Shown: piece after piece, positions 33,101-44,342 of the stretch | Position numbering within the stretch: the stretch's first letter is position 1 | How the letters are laid out: every line of letters starts with the position of its first letter | DNA from: Siphonodentalium dalli | Taxonomy: Eukaryota; Mollusca; Scaphopoda; Gadilida; Siphonodentaliidae | Reading direction: 5' to 3' | Length of the DNA stretch: 64,000 bases | Assembly (NCBI GenBank): GCA_032622095.1 | Contig: CP136067.1 | Location: forward strand, 124,349,030 to 124,413,029 | The notes under the pieces: generated by a model | What the model was told of the DNA's origin: nothing | Seen by the model: only the letters and a program-made list of their open reading frames with translations | The model's database searches: none | Translations under genes and position numbers: made by a program

Positions 33101-33760
33101 AAATCTTTTGAAAATTTACAGGCATGTTTAGGATCACCTCCAGATGGGCGCTGTCAAATTTGAATGATTTTCAATAAAAAAACATGGCCGCTGTCAGTCA
33201 TCTTGGATTTTACTTAATACGGATCTTTGGGGTGACCCCTAGATGGGAGCCATCAAACCATCTTGGATTTCATATTTGAATTGGTTGGCACACCCTGCAA
33301 CCCACATTTATTGGAGAATTCTTTTAAAAATTTACAGGCATTGTACAAAATCACCTCTAGATGGTAACTATCAAAAACATGGCCACTGGCAGATTCTAGG
33401 ATTTTACTCTTTGCGTGACTAAATCCTTTGGCACACCCTACAACCACATCCCTCATCTGATCATCACCAAACTTTATATTGATTTTGGGGGTCACAACTA
33501 GATGGGAGCCATCAACTTTTTATGAATTTGTTTGAAAAATATGGTTGCCAGCGGCTATCTTGCATTTTACTCTTTGCATGACAAATTCTTGGGCACACCC
33601 TGCAGGCCACATCCCTCATCCAATCATCTCCAAACATCATATGATCTTTGGGGTGATCTCTAGATGGTAGCCATGAATTAAAAAAAAAATTGTTGAAAAA
33701 CATGGCCACAAGCATCCATCTCGGATTTTACTCTTTGCATGACTAAATCCTTCAACTTAC
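33100..33760. mobile_element. family D tandem units, partial element
   Basis: Repeated AACATGGCC..CATCTTGGATTTTAC, TTGGCACACCCT and CACCTCTAGATGG phrases. No terminal hairpin was found. Confidence 0.5.
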
Positions 33761-33999
33761 CGCTGTACTGGGGTATAAATGATTAACCATTCAAATGATT
33801 AAAAAAAAGGGAGAAATAACTCATTTTCATGGAGAAGAAAAACAACCTTCGTCTCCCTCTAGACTGGTCACTGGTGTATTGTGGGATTCATATAGCTGAG
33901 ATAATTGGTGGTAGCATGGACGATTGGATGTGCATGAAATGATGGGTGTAACTTGGATAATGGCTTGTAGCTCAGATGGGTATGTTGTGGTTCATATAA

Positions 34000-34770
34000 T
34001 GGATGTTCCTGAATAGAAGTGAATCAATTAAAGTATTTTTTAGGCCGGGTCTTGCTTTAGCTTGTTAAAAACTTGGAAAAGATCTCCAGAAATGCACATG
34101 AATTTCAAACAAAATAGTTGACCTTTGAAAATTATTGCAAAGATTGCATAGATGTGTATCAATTAAAGTATTGTTGAAGCCGTGTCTTGCTTTAGCTGCA
34201 TGTTTGATTGGCACATTGAGTTATGTGTGCTGCAGACGGGAGAGGAATAATGATTGAAAGAAGCGAGAAATATGACTGATAATCTTCCCGTTGGACTTGA
34301 AAGCCTGCTATAGCCCTGAAAATAACAAACAATTATTCAATGCCTGGAAAGTATTTAAATTGCCATGGGAAGTTTAGCCTTTAATTTTTATGATATTTAT
34401 GCTGAATGATTAATTGACGATTTTGGAAAACAATCTTGAAAAGATCTCCAAAAATGTATATAAACGGCTTTGAATTTCAAACTCCAGAGTGAACCTTGGA
34501 AAATTGTTGCAAAATTTCCTTGAATTTTATAAAGCCTGACTTGCGGGATTACTCAACTCATTTCAAGAAAGAAAAAAAACACCCATTTTAGAATATGCAT
34601 GAAAGGATGACATGGATAATGGCTAGGATGTGCACGATGTGTATCAAATAATGGATGTTGCCGCATAGACGTGTATCAATTAAAGTATTGTTGAAGCGGG
34701 GTCTTGCTTTAGCTGCGTGTTTGATTGGCACATTGAGTTAGACTGTGTGCTGAAGAGGGATCGTGAGTGC
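34000..34770. repeat. dispersed direct repeats (unnamed)
   Basis: The block GTGTATCAATTAAAGTATTG, with CTTGCTTTAGCTG and GATTGGCACATTGAGTTA, occurs at about 34155 and 34672, and partly at 34018. Flanking GGAAAAGATCTCCA phrases repeat too. The nature is unknown. Confidence 0.5.
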
Positions 34771-34942
34771 ATGGTATAATTGAGTTAGAAATGGCTTTAT
34801 TTCGCCCCTGTGGATTATTTTCTAAGATGTTTCGACTCTAAGGCCGACCATCTGTTGTCAGAGAACAATGTAATCGCGGCAGCTAGGAATCAATATCAAA
34901 CAATAGGCTCTGATTTTGCTTTGGTGGCGTATCGATTCAACA

Positions 34943-36124
34943 CGCTTCTGTTGTTATGCTCCACAGGAATGACAAAATTCTGTTTTTATGTGCAAGTGTC
35001 TGCACACTGATTCATCATCGCGTCGCCCATAACTCATGATCTGTCCGTGTCACATGTTGAGGGCTACGGATCGAGCTCCATCACGGACACATGTCGAGGG
35101 GGATGTGAGTTTGTTAACAGGTTGATTTAAACAGATCTGACACAGGATTGGCAACTTTAAAGATGTTTTCAGGGTTTCTTACTCATCTCATATTATCTAG
35201 ATTTAGCCATACATATGTGTAACATGTAACGTTTGTTGTCAGAAATCAGCTAACTCAAATGGCCGCTTTTAGCCTAGACATACAAACTCTTTAAATGTTT
35301 TATGCCCAACGTTCAACCCTTTCATGACGGGAGCTTCCTGAATTTTGTGAAAACCCTGTGCCAATGCTCTTATATATGGGAGTTGACCATAGGTCGCCTC
35401 GCATATATGAGAATGCATTGGTCTAACAATTTTTTATATTATTTTTTATATTATTTTTGATAATTGTTTAAGAATGTAAGAAATAATGATAAAAAAATGA
35501 TAAAAATTGTTAAAGAATGTAAGAAAAAATGATAATAAATGATAAAATTGTTGAGGAATAAAGAAGAAAGATGATAGCCAATACATTCTCTTATATATGT
35601 GAGGCGACCTATGGTCGACTCGCATATATAAGAGAATGCATTGGCACAGGGTTGCACCATCGCAGCTCCCATCATGAAAGGGTTAACATATAAAACTTGT
35701 AAAAAAGAGGAAAAATAACTCTTCTGTTGGAATGACAAAATTCTGTTTTTATGTGCAAGTGTCTGCACACTGATTCATCATCGCGTCGCCCATAACTCAT
35801 GATCTGTCCGTGTCACATGTTGAGGGCTACGGATCGAGATCAGTCACGGACACATGTCGAGGGGGATGTGAGTTTGTTAACATGATGTTTTGAAACAGAT
35901 CTGACACACGGGATTAGCAACATGAAATATGCTTTCAGGGTTTCTTACTCTTCCCATATTATCCAGGTTTAGTCATACATAGGAGTAACTTGTAACATGT
36001 GTTGTCATTGCCAACGGAAGTCACCTAACTCAAATAACAACTTTTAGCCTAGACATACAAACCGTTTAGAAGTTTTATGCCCAACGATTAACATACAAAA
36101 CTTGTAAAAAAAAAGAGGAAAAAT
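34943..36124 (+). repeat. direct tandem duplication, first copy carrying a C2 insertion
   Basis: 34943-35719 and 35720-36124 match in order (CAAGTGTCTGCACACTGATT, GTCACATGTTGAGGGCTACG, TTTATGCCCAACG, CATACAAAACTTGTAAAAA). The first copy contains C2 at 35317-35682. The second is uninterrupted at ACGATTAACATAC. Confidence 0.85.
35313..35686. mobile_element. TTAA element C2, copy i
   Basis: CCCTTTCATGACGGGAGC to CATGAAAGGG then TTAA (35683). The left flank reads TTCAA, an altered TTAA. The interior includes an A-rich spacer as in copy e. The paired empty site is at 36088-36091. Confidence 0.8.
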
Positions 36125-36208
36125 CCAATCCTCTAATAACTGAATGAGTGACATACGGTATGTTGTCAGTATGACAATGGGATTCGCATGTGTGGGAAAT
36201 ATTTATTA

Positions 36209-37220
36209 TACCCCCTTTTAAAAAAAAAGGGGGGTATACTGTTTTGCACCTGTCCGTCCGTGCGTCTGTGGAGCCGTACGCCCGTCCGTCCGTAAGTCTG
36301 TTCATGTCATAACTTGAACAGTAGTGCTCGGATCTCATTGAAATTTGATAGGGATGTTGACTACTATGAGGGCATTCAATAGAGGGTTCTATCGTTTTGT
36401 TTTGATTTTCCATTCTAGAGTTATTCATCTTTGTTTATCTGGAAATGTTGGCTTTTTTGTCTCTCTGGTGTCTGTTCATGTCGTAATTTCAACAATTGTG
36501 CTGGGATCTCAATGGAATTTGGTACGGATGTTCACTGCTATGAGGACATCAAAAAGAGGGTTCAATCGTTTTGTTTGGATATTCCATTCTAGAGTTATAC
36601 ATCTTTGTTCATCTGGAAATGTTGGCTTTTTGGTCTGCCTGGTGTCTTTTCATGTTGTAACTTCAACAATTGGAATTTGGTATGGATGTTCACTGCTATG
36701 AGGATATTCAATAGGGGGTTCCTTTGTTTTGCACCGCTGTTCCTTTCTATAGTTATTCATCTTTGTTCATCAGGAAATGTTGGCTTTTTAGTCCATCTGG
36801 TGTCTGTTCATGTTGTAACTTCAACAATTGTGCTGGGATCTCAATGGAATTTGGTATGGATATTCACTGCTATGAGGACATTCAATAGGGGGTTCCATTG
36901 TTCTGTTCCGCTTTTCCATTCTAGAGTTATTCATCTTTGTTTATCTAGAAATGTTGGTTGTTTGGTCCATCCGATGTCTGTTCAGCTCATAACTTGAACA
37001 GTAATGCTCGGAACTCAATGAAATTTTGTATGGATGTTCACCACTATGAGGACATTTAATGGCACATTTAAAAGTTTGTTTTGGTTTTTTGTTCTATAGT
37101 TATCTTTGTTTATATGAAAATGCTGATTTCTGGGGCCATATGTCTGAGTATAGCCATCATAAGTTATAGATGTGCCCACACTAGGGGGTATGCGCCGGAC
37201 GACAGTCCATCTCTTGTTTT
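36209..37220 (+). mobile_element. Helitron-like element, family G
   Basis: The 5' ATACCCCC is mirrored by GGGGGTAT (37184-37191) before a hairpin GGAC/GTCC and ATCTCTTGTT. CTGTCCGTCCGTGCG microsatellite, then five units of about 160-175 bp near 36307, 36482, 36656, 36815 and 36989, sharing AACTTCAACAATTGTGCTGG and GGATGTTCACTGCTATGAGG. ORFs of 117-130 codons here are the repeat read in frame. Confidence 0.62.
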
Positions 37221-38130
37221 GATTGAAGCCTGTTAAGCATATCAGTGGTTGCAGCTTGTTCTCACCACCGACTATCTATACACCAGTATATTTGGTGCTG
37301 TATATTCATGGGACTTGTCCCACCAAGTGTATCTCTATAGCAATACCATAGTAACACATATTACACGTTACATGTTACATTTACATGTGGCTAAACCTGG
37401 TTATTGTTTCCGATAGCAAGCACTTGTATATAGCCAAAAGTCAATCTGTCTAATGTCCATAGATTTCAATTTTAAAATTTATTAATAATTGGGCCTATCA
37501 ACTCTAAAACTTATTAATAATATTAGCACATCAATTTTTAAACTTATTGATAATGTCAGCACATCAACTTTAAAACTAATAATGTCGGCACATAAACTTT
37601 AAGACTTATCCAAATGATGTGATTTTGTATGCCACTAAGACAAAGATGATTTCGACCCGCACTGAACACAAATTTGTTTGGGCTGTCTTATCAGCTCCCT
37701 GTTGAAATAAATCATCTCATTCTTGACTAATAACGATGTAAATATGACCTGTAGTTTCTTATTTCATATTTTTTCGATATAAATAAGCCTTCTCTGGCAC
37801 AAATTTAAATTTTATTAAATGTTTTGTTTTTCCCAAGAAATCAAGTAAAATTATGTTAACAAGAATCGTAATAGATAAATTTTGCTACAAATTACTCGCA
37901 CAAGTCATGTTCAAGCTCCCTGTTAGTAAGTATCCTTACAGTACGTGGGTTTGAGGTACAGCTGTATATATTTGACCGCTATTTTGAGACGAGAACACAC
38001 AAGGAGTCAAATCTCCCTTAAACCGTATGATCTCGAGCAGAAGACAGAAGTTGGACTTTAAATGGGGGCCGCTGTTTGTTCGCCATTAAGGTATAACAAT
38101 GGGAGCTGGGTGGATTACGAAGGCACACAT
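37221..38130. other. unique AT-rich stretch
   Basis: Contains three short direct repeats of AAACTTATTAATAAT type near 37475-37600. Nothing else is supported. Confidence 0.4.
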
Positions 38131-38134
38131 ACAA

Positions 38135-38560
38135 GCCTGCAAATAGTGTGTCTGTCATTTGCAAAATGAGGTCCCCAGAGGGTGAATTTAGTGAAGCTAT
38201 CCCGCATAGCAGGCTAGCATTACCAAATTCACCCTCTGGGAGAACCTCATTCTGTTTAGGCATCAACTGCTATGGGAGACCTAGGTCCAGATTGAAGTTC
38301 AACAGTTGAAGTTGGTGATGTTCACCCATTGGTCACCTCGTTTATGCATTTTATCTTCTGCAAATTAGGGGATATAGAAACTTAACAGAAGGTAAAAAGT
38401 AACTAAAAACAATGTTAATTGGATACTATAGATACTTCCCAGAAGTGGAGGCCTAAGCAGAATGAGGTCCCCAGACGGTGAATTTAGTGATGCTAGCCCG
38501 ATGGGGACCTCATTCTGCAAATTACAGACACACTATTTCCGGGCGTGCACACATACAAGT
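38135..38560. mobile_element. family B composite
   Basis: Palindromes at 38145-38250 and 38450-38530 around the spacer with GTTGGTGATGTTCACCCATT. Its second half resembles 18420-18500. Confidence 0.7.
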
Positions 38561-39190
38561 CAACATCCAACAAAAGAACTTATCAGACGGCAACTGCAAG
38601 ACAACAGGCCGACCCGGACCGATCACCAATATTTGGACATCATTAAACGAAAGGACAATGGATTTAGCATGTTTGCCTTAACAATTGGGATCTTCAAGGG
38701 TCTTTACAATGGTGGATAAGAATACTTGAGAATTAACTTCATAGTGAAAGTAGATCATTGGGTGTTGTCTGTTGTATCGCTTTAAAGATTCTTTTCTTGT
38801 TTGTTGAATGTTTTTTTCATTGTCTTTTTGACGATATGTTCATTTTGGTTGTGTTCGGTATGCGTCAAGCTTTTGATTTTCTTCAGTTGGTATGTATGGT
38901 TGGGTTGAAATTATTCAGTTTCGCCTTCGTTTTTTGGTAAGTCTTTCAATTTGGCCTTAAATAAATTTTTATTTTTGCTTCTTTTTGGCAAATCTTTCAA
39001 TTTGGCCTGAAATAAATTTCTATTTTTGCTAACAGGACTTTTCCAAGGTAGGGTTTGTGGCTAAAGAAATTATGGTTTAAACTTCAATTTTTTTTATTTT
39101 TTTTAATTTATTTTGTCTCACCTGATCTAGTACCCCTTTGATTGTGAGTATAGAGAGATATCACGTGAATATGTCGGAATATAAATAAAA
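38561..39190. other. no gene supported
   Basis: TTTTGGCAAATCTTTCAATTTGGCC is partly repeated in tandem at about 38935 and 38985. No exon is seen. Confidence 0.35.
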
Positions 39191-39194
39191 ATTA

Positions 39195-39350
39195 ATAACC
39201 ATGTCTATAGTAAATTCTCAACGAATAATCAAGATAATAAGTTGAACTTATTATCTGAACATTTCCCACCAACAATAGGAATACTTCTGCATGTTCTAAT
39301 GTCTGTCGTCTGCTTATATTTCCTAAACATACCTGCAAATGAATAATTTG
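39195..39350. mobile_element. C5 fragment
   Basis: Contains the C5 palindrome AGATAATAAGTTGAACTTAT and the TAATGTCTGTCGTCTGCTTA block. Ends lost. Confidence 0.5.
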
Positions 39351-39480
39351 CATTCCATTATATATATTTAATATATAATAATCAATAATCAAAGCTTTCA
39401 GCCACAGCCCTTCCTCAGTGATGTCTTCCTCAGTGATGATCTAAATTACACTTTCGACTACATGTTACAAGATTACTTCT

Positions 39481-39527
39481 TTAACCCTTTCAGTGCCTGA
39501 ATTCGGACTTGGCACTGAAAGGGTTAA
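39481..39527. mobile_element. minimal 47-bp TTAA element (C3 ends only)
   Basis: TTAACCCTTTCAGTGCC joined by TGAATTCGGACTT to GGCACTGAAAGGGTTAA. Both termini and TTAA copies are intact with virtually no interior. Confidence 0.75.
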
Positions 39528-40180
39528 ATGACAATCGGTTGAACAGTTTAAAAACTATACTTTTATAGTTGAATAGGAGAATCTAGTCATTATAGAAAAT
39601 AATATAGTTTAGCAAGGGAAGCCTAACTGTCTTAGTAAAGCATAGGTCGGTATGAATTGTCGTAAGTGAATTGCTTGTTAAGTATGATAACTTAGGTAAT
39701 TAGGTATTTTGTATTAACTGTGTAACTGATTTCTCTTGGGTTAAGCTCTTCGGGTGAATTGTCACTAATTTCCATTTCATTTCCATCAGAGCTTCACCAT
39801 GTTGTCTCAAGTTATACATACTATGATATTGAAAAATATATATCACGATATGACTAGTAAATGTTGTGGTTAATTTCATAGGGAAAATAGATTATTGGGT
39901 TGTTTGTTGTATCTCTTTAGAGATTCTTTTCTTGTTTTCTTTTTTTTTTCAATTGCTTTTTTAAATGAATTTCTGCTCAGTTTGGTTGATTATATATTTA
40001 ACTTGTTCGACTTTCACATTTCTTCAAGTGGTTTCAGTTGAAATTATTCATTTGTTTTTAAATGTTCTTTTTTTTAAGTTAAGTTGTCCTCCTTTTTCAA
40101 CTTAGAAAGTTTTTGTAAGATGCATAATTTTGTCCGAGCTTGTATTCCTACATTTTCCAGGCTAGAGGTTTTAAATTGGG
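39528..40180. other. no feature seen
   Basis: AT-rich. The block TCTCTTTAGAGATTCTTTTC resembles 38775, a weak dispersed repeat. Confidence 0.35.
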
Positions 40181-40408
40181 AGAAGTGACTTCTCCCTAAT
40201 AGATTATTGGGGAGAAATGGACTTATCAGGGAGAAGTCATACATTCTGAAGTTCACTTTACTCTCTAACATCTCATTACTGCGAAACAAATATTATGCAT
40301 CCCAGTAGCACATTTATTACACCATTATAATCAATAAATACTCAGTTCTCCCCAAGTTGCCCTCAATGCTAGTCCCTTACCCTAGTTCAACTGGAGCAGT
40401 CTCATGTC

Positions 40409-40574
40409 TACAGTAATGCTCTAATTAATCCACTCCTTAGCCACAGCAGAATTATGGGTAACTTTCTGAGAGCTTTCCGATGAATGGCAACAAGCCATAT
40501 TTCTGACTAAATCCTGAAAAGTTACCCATAATTCTGCTGTGGTTAAGGAGTCGATTATTTAGAGCATTACTGTA
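40409..40574. mobile_element. family A MITE, left arm shortened
   Basis: TACAGTAATGCTCTAATTAA to GAGCATTACTGTA. Confidence 0.72.
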
Positions 40575-41049
40575 GCTTATGTCATGTTCTCTCTGTTTTG
40601 GTTATTAGGGAGAAGTACCAACGTCTGATGTTTAATTTACACCCCTACATCACCGTTCTATGATCCAATAATTATTATGCAGTATTATGCAGCCCATTTA
40701 TAAAACCAGTATAGTGAGTAAGATCGCCATCTTAATCAGTAAATAAACTTTAAATATTTTGTTGGGACGTATCCATACTGGTACATGTATATGAGAGAGA
40801 AGTCAGTACCAGGGACTAGATGGTGACTTGGGAGATATCTTCTCCCTAAAATGTCCCACTAAACTTCTCCTATTATTATCCCAGGGAGAAGTGACCTCTC
40901 TCTCAAATACCAGTATGCATCTGTCTCAACAGAATATATAAAGTATATTTATTGATTATAATGGTGTTCTTACTGACTATACTGGTTTTATAAATGGCCT
41001 CTTGTGTTGCATAATACTTATTGGAACATAAAAGGGTGACGTTGAGGTG

Positions 41050-41194
41050 GAAATATGGCTTGTTGCATTCATCGGAAAGCTCTCCCCGAGAGCTCTCCGA
41101 TGAATGGCAACAAGCCATATTTCCGACTAAATCCTGAAAAGTTACCCATAATTCTGCTGTGTTTAAGGAGTCGATTACTTAGGGCATTACTGTA
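41050..41194. mobile_element. family A MITE, outer left arm missing
   Basis: Centre GCTCTCCCCGAGAGC and intact right arm to GGGCATTACTGTA. Confidence 0.7.
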
Positions 41195-41566
41195 TGCACA
41201 CTGGTGTATGAGAAAGAAGTCACTTCTCCCTGCCAGGAAGTCCCTGGGACAAAATAAGGAGAAGCGGCATCTCCCAAGTCTGAGCCCTGCCATGCAGTTT
41301 GTCGAAGCATTCTGGTGAATCATAAGAGATAATGCGCGCCTCTACTATTGAATTAATCAGCCGTCTAGAACCTGAACTGACGGGTTAAATCATCCGGGGC
41401 CCAGACAAATCATTGCCGGAGATAATTCAACAATGGGATCCTTCTTATCTACTATTCTTACACTGATTTCTAATTTTCATTATGCAGATAGGATCAAGCC
41501 AATTTTATAAAAAAGTAATTTTTTGTGTCACGAATAACAATATTTTCGTCATTATTGGCCAATCAG

Positions 41567-41621
41567 GCTAGCATCTTGAATGAATTTCGCTGCCGTGAGG
41601 ACATAATTGTGTTTTTGAATA
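41567..41621 (+). CDS. weak candidate exon (55 nt)
   Basis: Acceptor CATTATTGGCCAATCAG and donor ATA/GTAAGTTG. The only open frame reads ASILNEFRCREDIIVFLN. It enters in phase 0 and exits in phase 1, which does not allow it to precede the exon at 53292. It may be an alternative or false exon. Confidence 0.2.
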
Positions 41622-41724
41622 GTAAGTTGACGTATGACAAATGCTATTACGGACCAGCGGGCTATTTCATCTGGTTTAATTTATGGACACCTCCACAATG
41701 GCTTTTATAACCCTGTGGCCATCA

Positions 41725-42183
41725 CATACAAGCCTGAGTGTAGTGTGCCTGTCATTTGCAGAATGAGGTCCCCAGAGGGTGATTTTAGTGATGATATCCC
41801 ACATAGCGGGCTAGCATCAATAAATTCACCCTCTGGGGACCTCATTGTGCTTAGGCCTCATCTTCTCTGGAAAGTTTCTTATCAAAATCTATAGAAACTT
41901 CTTCACATTGTTTCTATTTCTTTTTTAGTTTAGTTTCTCTATATCCCCAAATTGGCAGACGACACATTGCATAATCAAGGTTCCCAATGGGTGCACATCA
42001 CAATATTCACCATTTGGGAACTTCAATCTGAGTCTGTGTCTCCCATAGAAGATGAGGCCTAAGCTGAATGAGGTCCCCAGAGGTGAATTTGGTGATGCTA
42101 GGCCGCTGTGTGGGATAGCATCACTAAATTCACCCTCTGGGGACCTCATTCTGCAAATGACAGGCACACTAAACTCAGACTTG
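41725..42183. mobile_element. family B composite
   Basis: Two palindromes (41745-41860, 42050-42170) flank the spacer AAATTGGCAGACGACACATT. The outer ends CAAGCCTGAGTGTAGTGTGC and ACACTAAACTCAGACTTG are mirrored, so the unit is one large inverted repeat. Confidence 0.75.
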
Positions 42184-42574
42184 ATCACATTGTCATATCA
42201 GGTCAGCAGTATTTACTGTATATCTTAATTTTCTGCTATTATTGAATCGTCTCGTGTAGATTGTATCCGACTAGCTTTGAATATTGTTGCAAGAATTGTA
42301 CTTTGCTGGCTCATGTTTGATAGCGTTTCTATAATGACAAGGTTCCCGCGGGGGCCATGAAACATACAGAGTTCGTTGCGGGTCTTGAATCCTGGAAAAG
42401 TTGTGGAAATTAGTATTATTGTTTCCATACCTTTTGAAAAGTCTGGAAAATGGTACCTAGTTCTAGCCTTAAAATAAGCAGCCCCATGATTAGAGATCTT
42501 GAAAAGTTATGTAACATCCGCAAATATCTGTTTTGATCCGACATCGTCGTTAGTTTTCGTTCTGATCTTTTTTA
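42184..42574. other. unassigned
   Basis: Contains CTTGAATCCTGGAAAAGTTG and a TTTTGAAAAGTCTGGAAAA phrase similar to 28865 and 34060. No coding is supported. Confidence 0.3.
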
Positions 42575-42939
42575 AAGTAATGCTCTAAGTAATCAACTCC
42601 TTAACCACAGCAGAATTATGGCTAACTTTTCAGGATTTAGTCGGAAATATGGCTTGTTTGCCAGGGGTCCATTACTTAACCCTTTGAGTGCCAGGTCCGA
42701 TTTTTGTATCAACCCATATACCCTGTGCCAATGCATTCTCTTATATATGCGAGTCGACCATAGGTCGCCTCGCATATATAAGAGAATGCATTGGCTTAAC
42801 AATTATTATTATTTTTATTTTTTTTAACAATTTTTTACAATTTTAATATATTTTATTATATTCTTAACAGACTTATTGTGTAGGTTTAGGGCCGATAATA
42901 TCGGCCCCTGGCACTCAAAGGGTTAAGGCATTACTGTAT
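42575..42939. mobile_element. family A MITE interrupted by C3
   Basis: Left arm AGTAATGCTCTAAGTAATC to GGCTTGTTTGCC. After C3 the last bases GGCATTACTGTA follow. Confidence 0.75.
42676..42926. mobile_element. TTAA element C3, copy b (nested)
   Basis: TTAA at 42676 and 42923. Ends CCCTTTGAGTGCCAGG and CCTGGCACTCAAAGGG. One hairpin cassette plus an A/T spacer. It is inserted in the right end of an A element. Confidence 0.8.
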
Positions 42940-43883
42940 ATGCCTGTTTACAAAAATTGGGACGTATTATGTTATTGGTCCTTCCATCTGTCCATCCGTC
43001 CTTTCATATATTTCATTTCTAGGTGATAACTTTAGTAAGTCTGAATTGAATGGAATGATATTTGGTATATGAGTTTACAAGACCAAAATACAGGTCTGGT
43101 TCAAATTTCCGCATGCAAATTTTCACCAGAGTTGTGGCCCTTTGTTGAATTACCATGGACGTATTCTGGAACACCCTAGCAATGTTCTTGTTAAGGTTTG
43201 TCAGACCCCTGTAGTAGTCTCCCTTGTGGAAGCACATGTTACAAAACTATAAATATGTCTGACCTCTAAATTCTCTTTCATAACCTTGAATCAAAACATG
43301 CCTGTTAATTGTATATTCCGCAATTCATGCATGCTTTTCCCTCAAAATATATGGTTAGGTAAGGGTATGGTGCTTAGTCCGAGGGTTCAATAGTCCGAGA
43401 GTTAGTCTAAAGCAGGGCAGACTGAAGGTTCGATAGTAGGGACATGGCGATTGGGGGGGGGGGGTTTAGGGGTCTCACCACAACTTTAATAACAAATTTC
43501 AACTGTAGGAGAAGCAATAGATCGGGGTTATAGAAACAAAATAAGTCAAATTCATACTGCAAGTTTGTGCTGTTATACGAAACACTCAGGAAATTTCAAG
43601 CTTTACATACCGTTTTCTATATCTATAACTTTTTTCAAAGTGTATGAGTTTTGACATCTGAAATCTACATAGCAGGCAGCAGTGCAGGTGTTTATTATGG
43701 CACTGAAATCCACATAGCAGGGGACAGGGCAGGTGTTGACACTGAAAGTTACATGGTGTCAGACTGGTATCTAACATGTCTGTGTAGCCAAATATGAAAT
43801 CAACATGAATGTGACTTGAGACTTCCAATGCAGGTGTTAACACATTCGCTTGTATCAAATTAAATAGACCCAGTATAATCTGA
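42940..43883. other. unique; Helitron-like phrases at left
   Basis: 42960-43200 has ATCTGTCCATCCGTCC and TTGAATGGAATGATATTTGG phrases that recall family G units, without clear ends. A G run of 12 lies at 43453. Tandem GAAATCTACATAGCAGG occurs at about 43660 and 43708. Confidence 0.35.
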
Positions 43884-44338
43884 TTTAACCCCTGATATAC
43901 TAAATACTCATTGATGAATAGTTTTCTTTGGAAATGATCAGAAAATAAGTTCAAAATATGACCATAGGCCGATTGTTGAACTTATTATTTGAACATTTCA
44001 CCAAAGAATATGAATCCTTTTACACTGTTATATGTTTGTCATTCTGTCGTCTGTTAACCCTTTTAGTGCCAGGGGCCGATCTCATCGGCCCTAATTTATG
44101 GTCTGTAGAGTGCCCTAAAAAAAATGAAATTGTTTTTTTTTTTTTTTTTTTTTTTTTTTGGGTTAGGCCAATGCATTCTTTTATATATGCGAGGCGACCT
44201 ATGGTCGACTCGCATATATAAGAGAATGCATTGGCACACGGTATATGGGTTGATACAAAAATCGGACCTGGCACTCAAAGGGGTAATTATCCTGAACTCT
44301 ATTGCACTACTTCTGGGCCCTGGCACTGTAAGAGTTAA
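43884..44338. mobile_element. C5 element interrupted by C3
   Basis: The C5 left end is TTAACCCCTGATATACTAAA. The C5 text GTCGTCTG continues after the insertion with TTATCCTGAAC and ends GTAAGAGTTAA. Confidence 0.6.
44054..44286. mobile_element. TTAA element C3, copy c (nested)
   Basis: TTAACCCTTTTAGTGCCAGG to CCTGGCACTCAAAGGGG, then GTAA. Contains a T run of 28 (44132-44159) and one hairpin cassette. Confidence 0.75.
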
Positions 44339-44342
44339 ATTT

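Larger units (their letters stand above)
40180..41300. mobile_element. family K region with two nested A elements
   Basis: K phrases GGGAGAAGTGACTTCTCCC, CCCTAATAACCAAA-type and TTATTGATTATAATGGTG occur in both orientations. The K blocks at 40320-40400 and 40620-40750 mirror those at 40930-41050. A elements sit at 40409-40574 and 41050-41194. Confidence 0.5.

Noticed and set aside
36345-36997. Overlapping 118- and 130-codon ORFs with a repetitive protein
   Set aside because: These are the tandem units of element G read in frame. The periodicity follows the DNA repeat, and both ends lie within the element.
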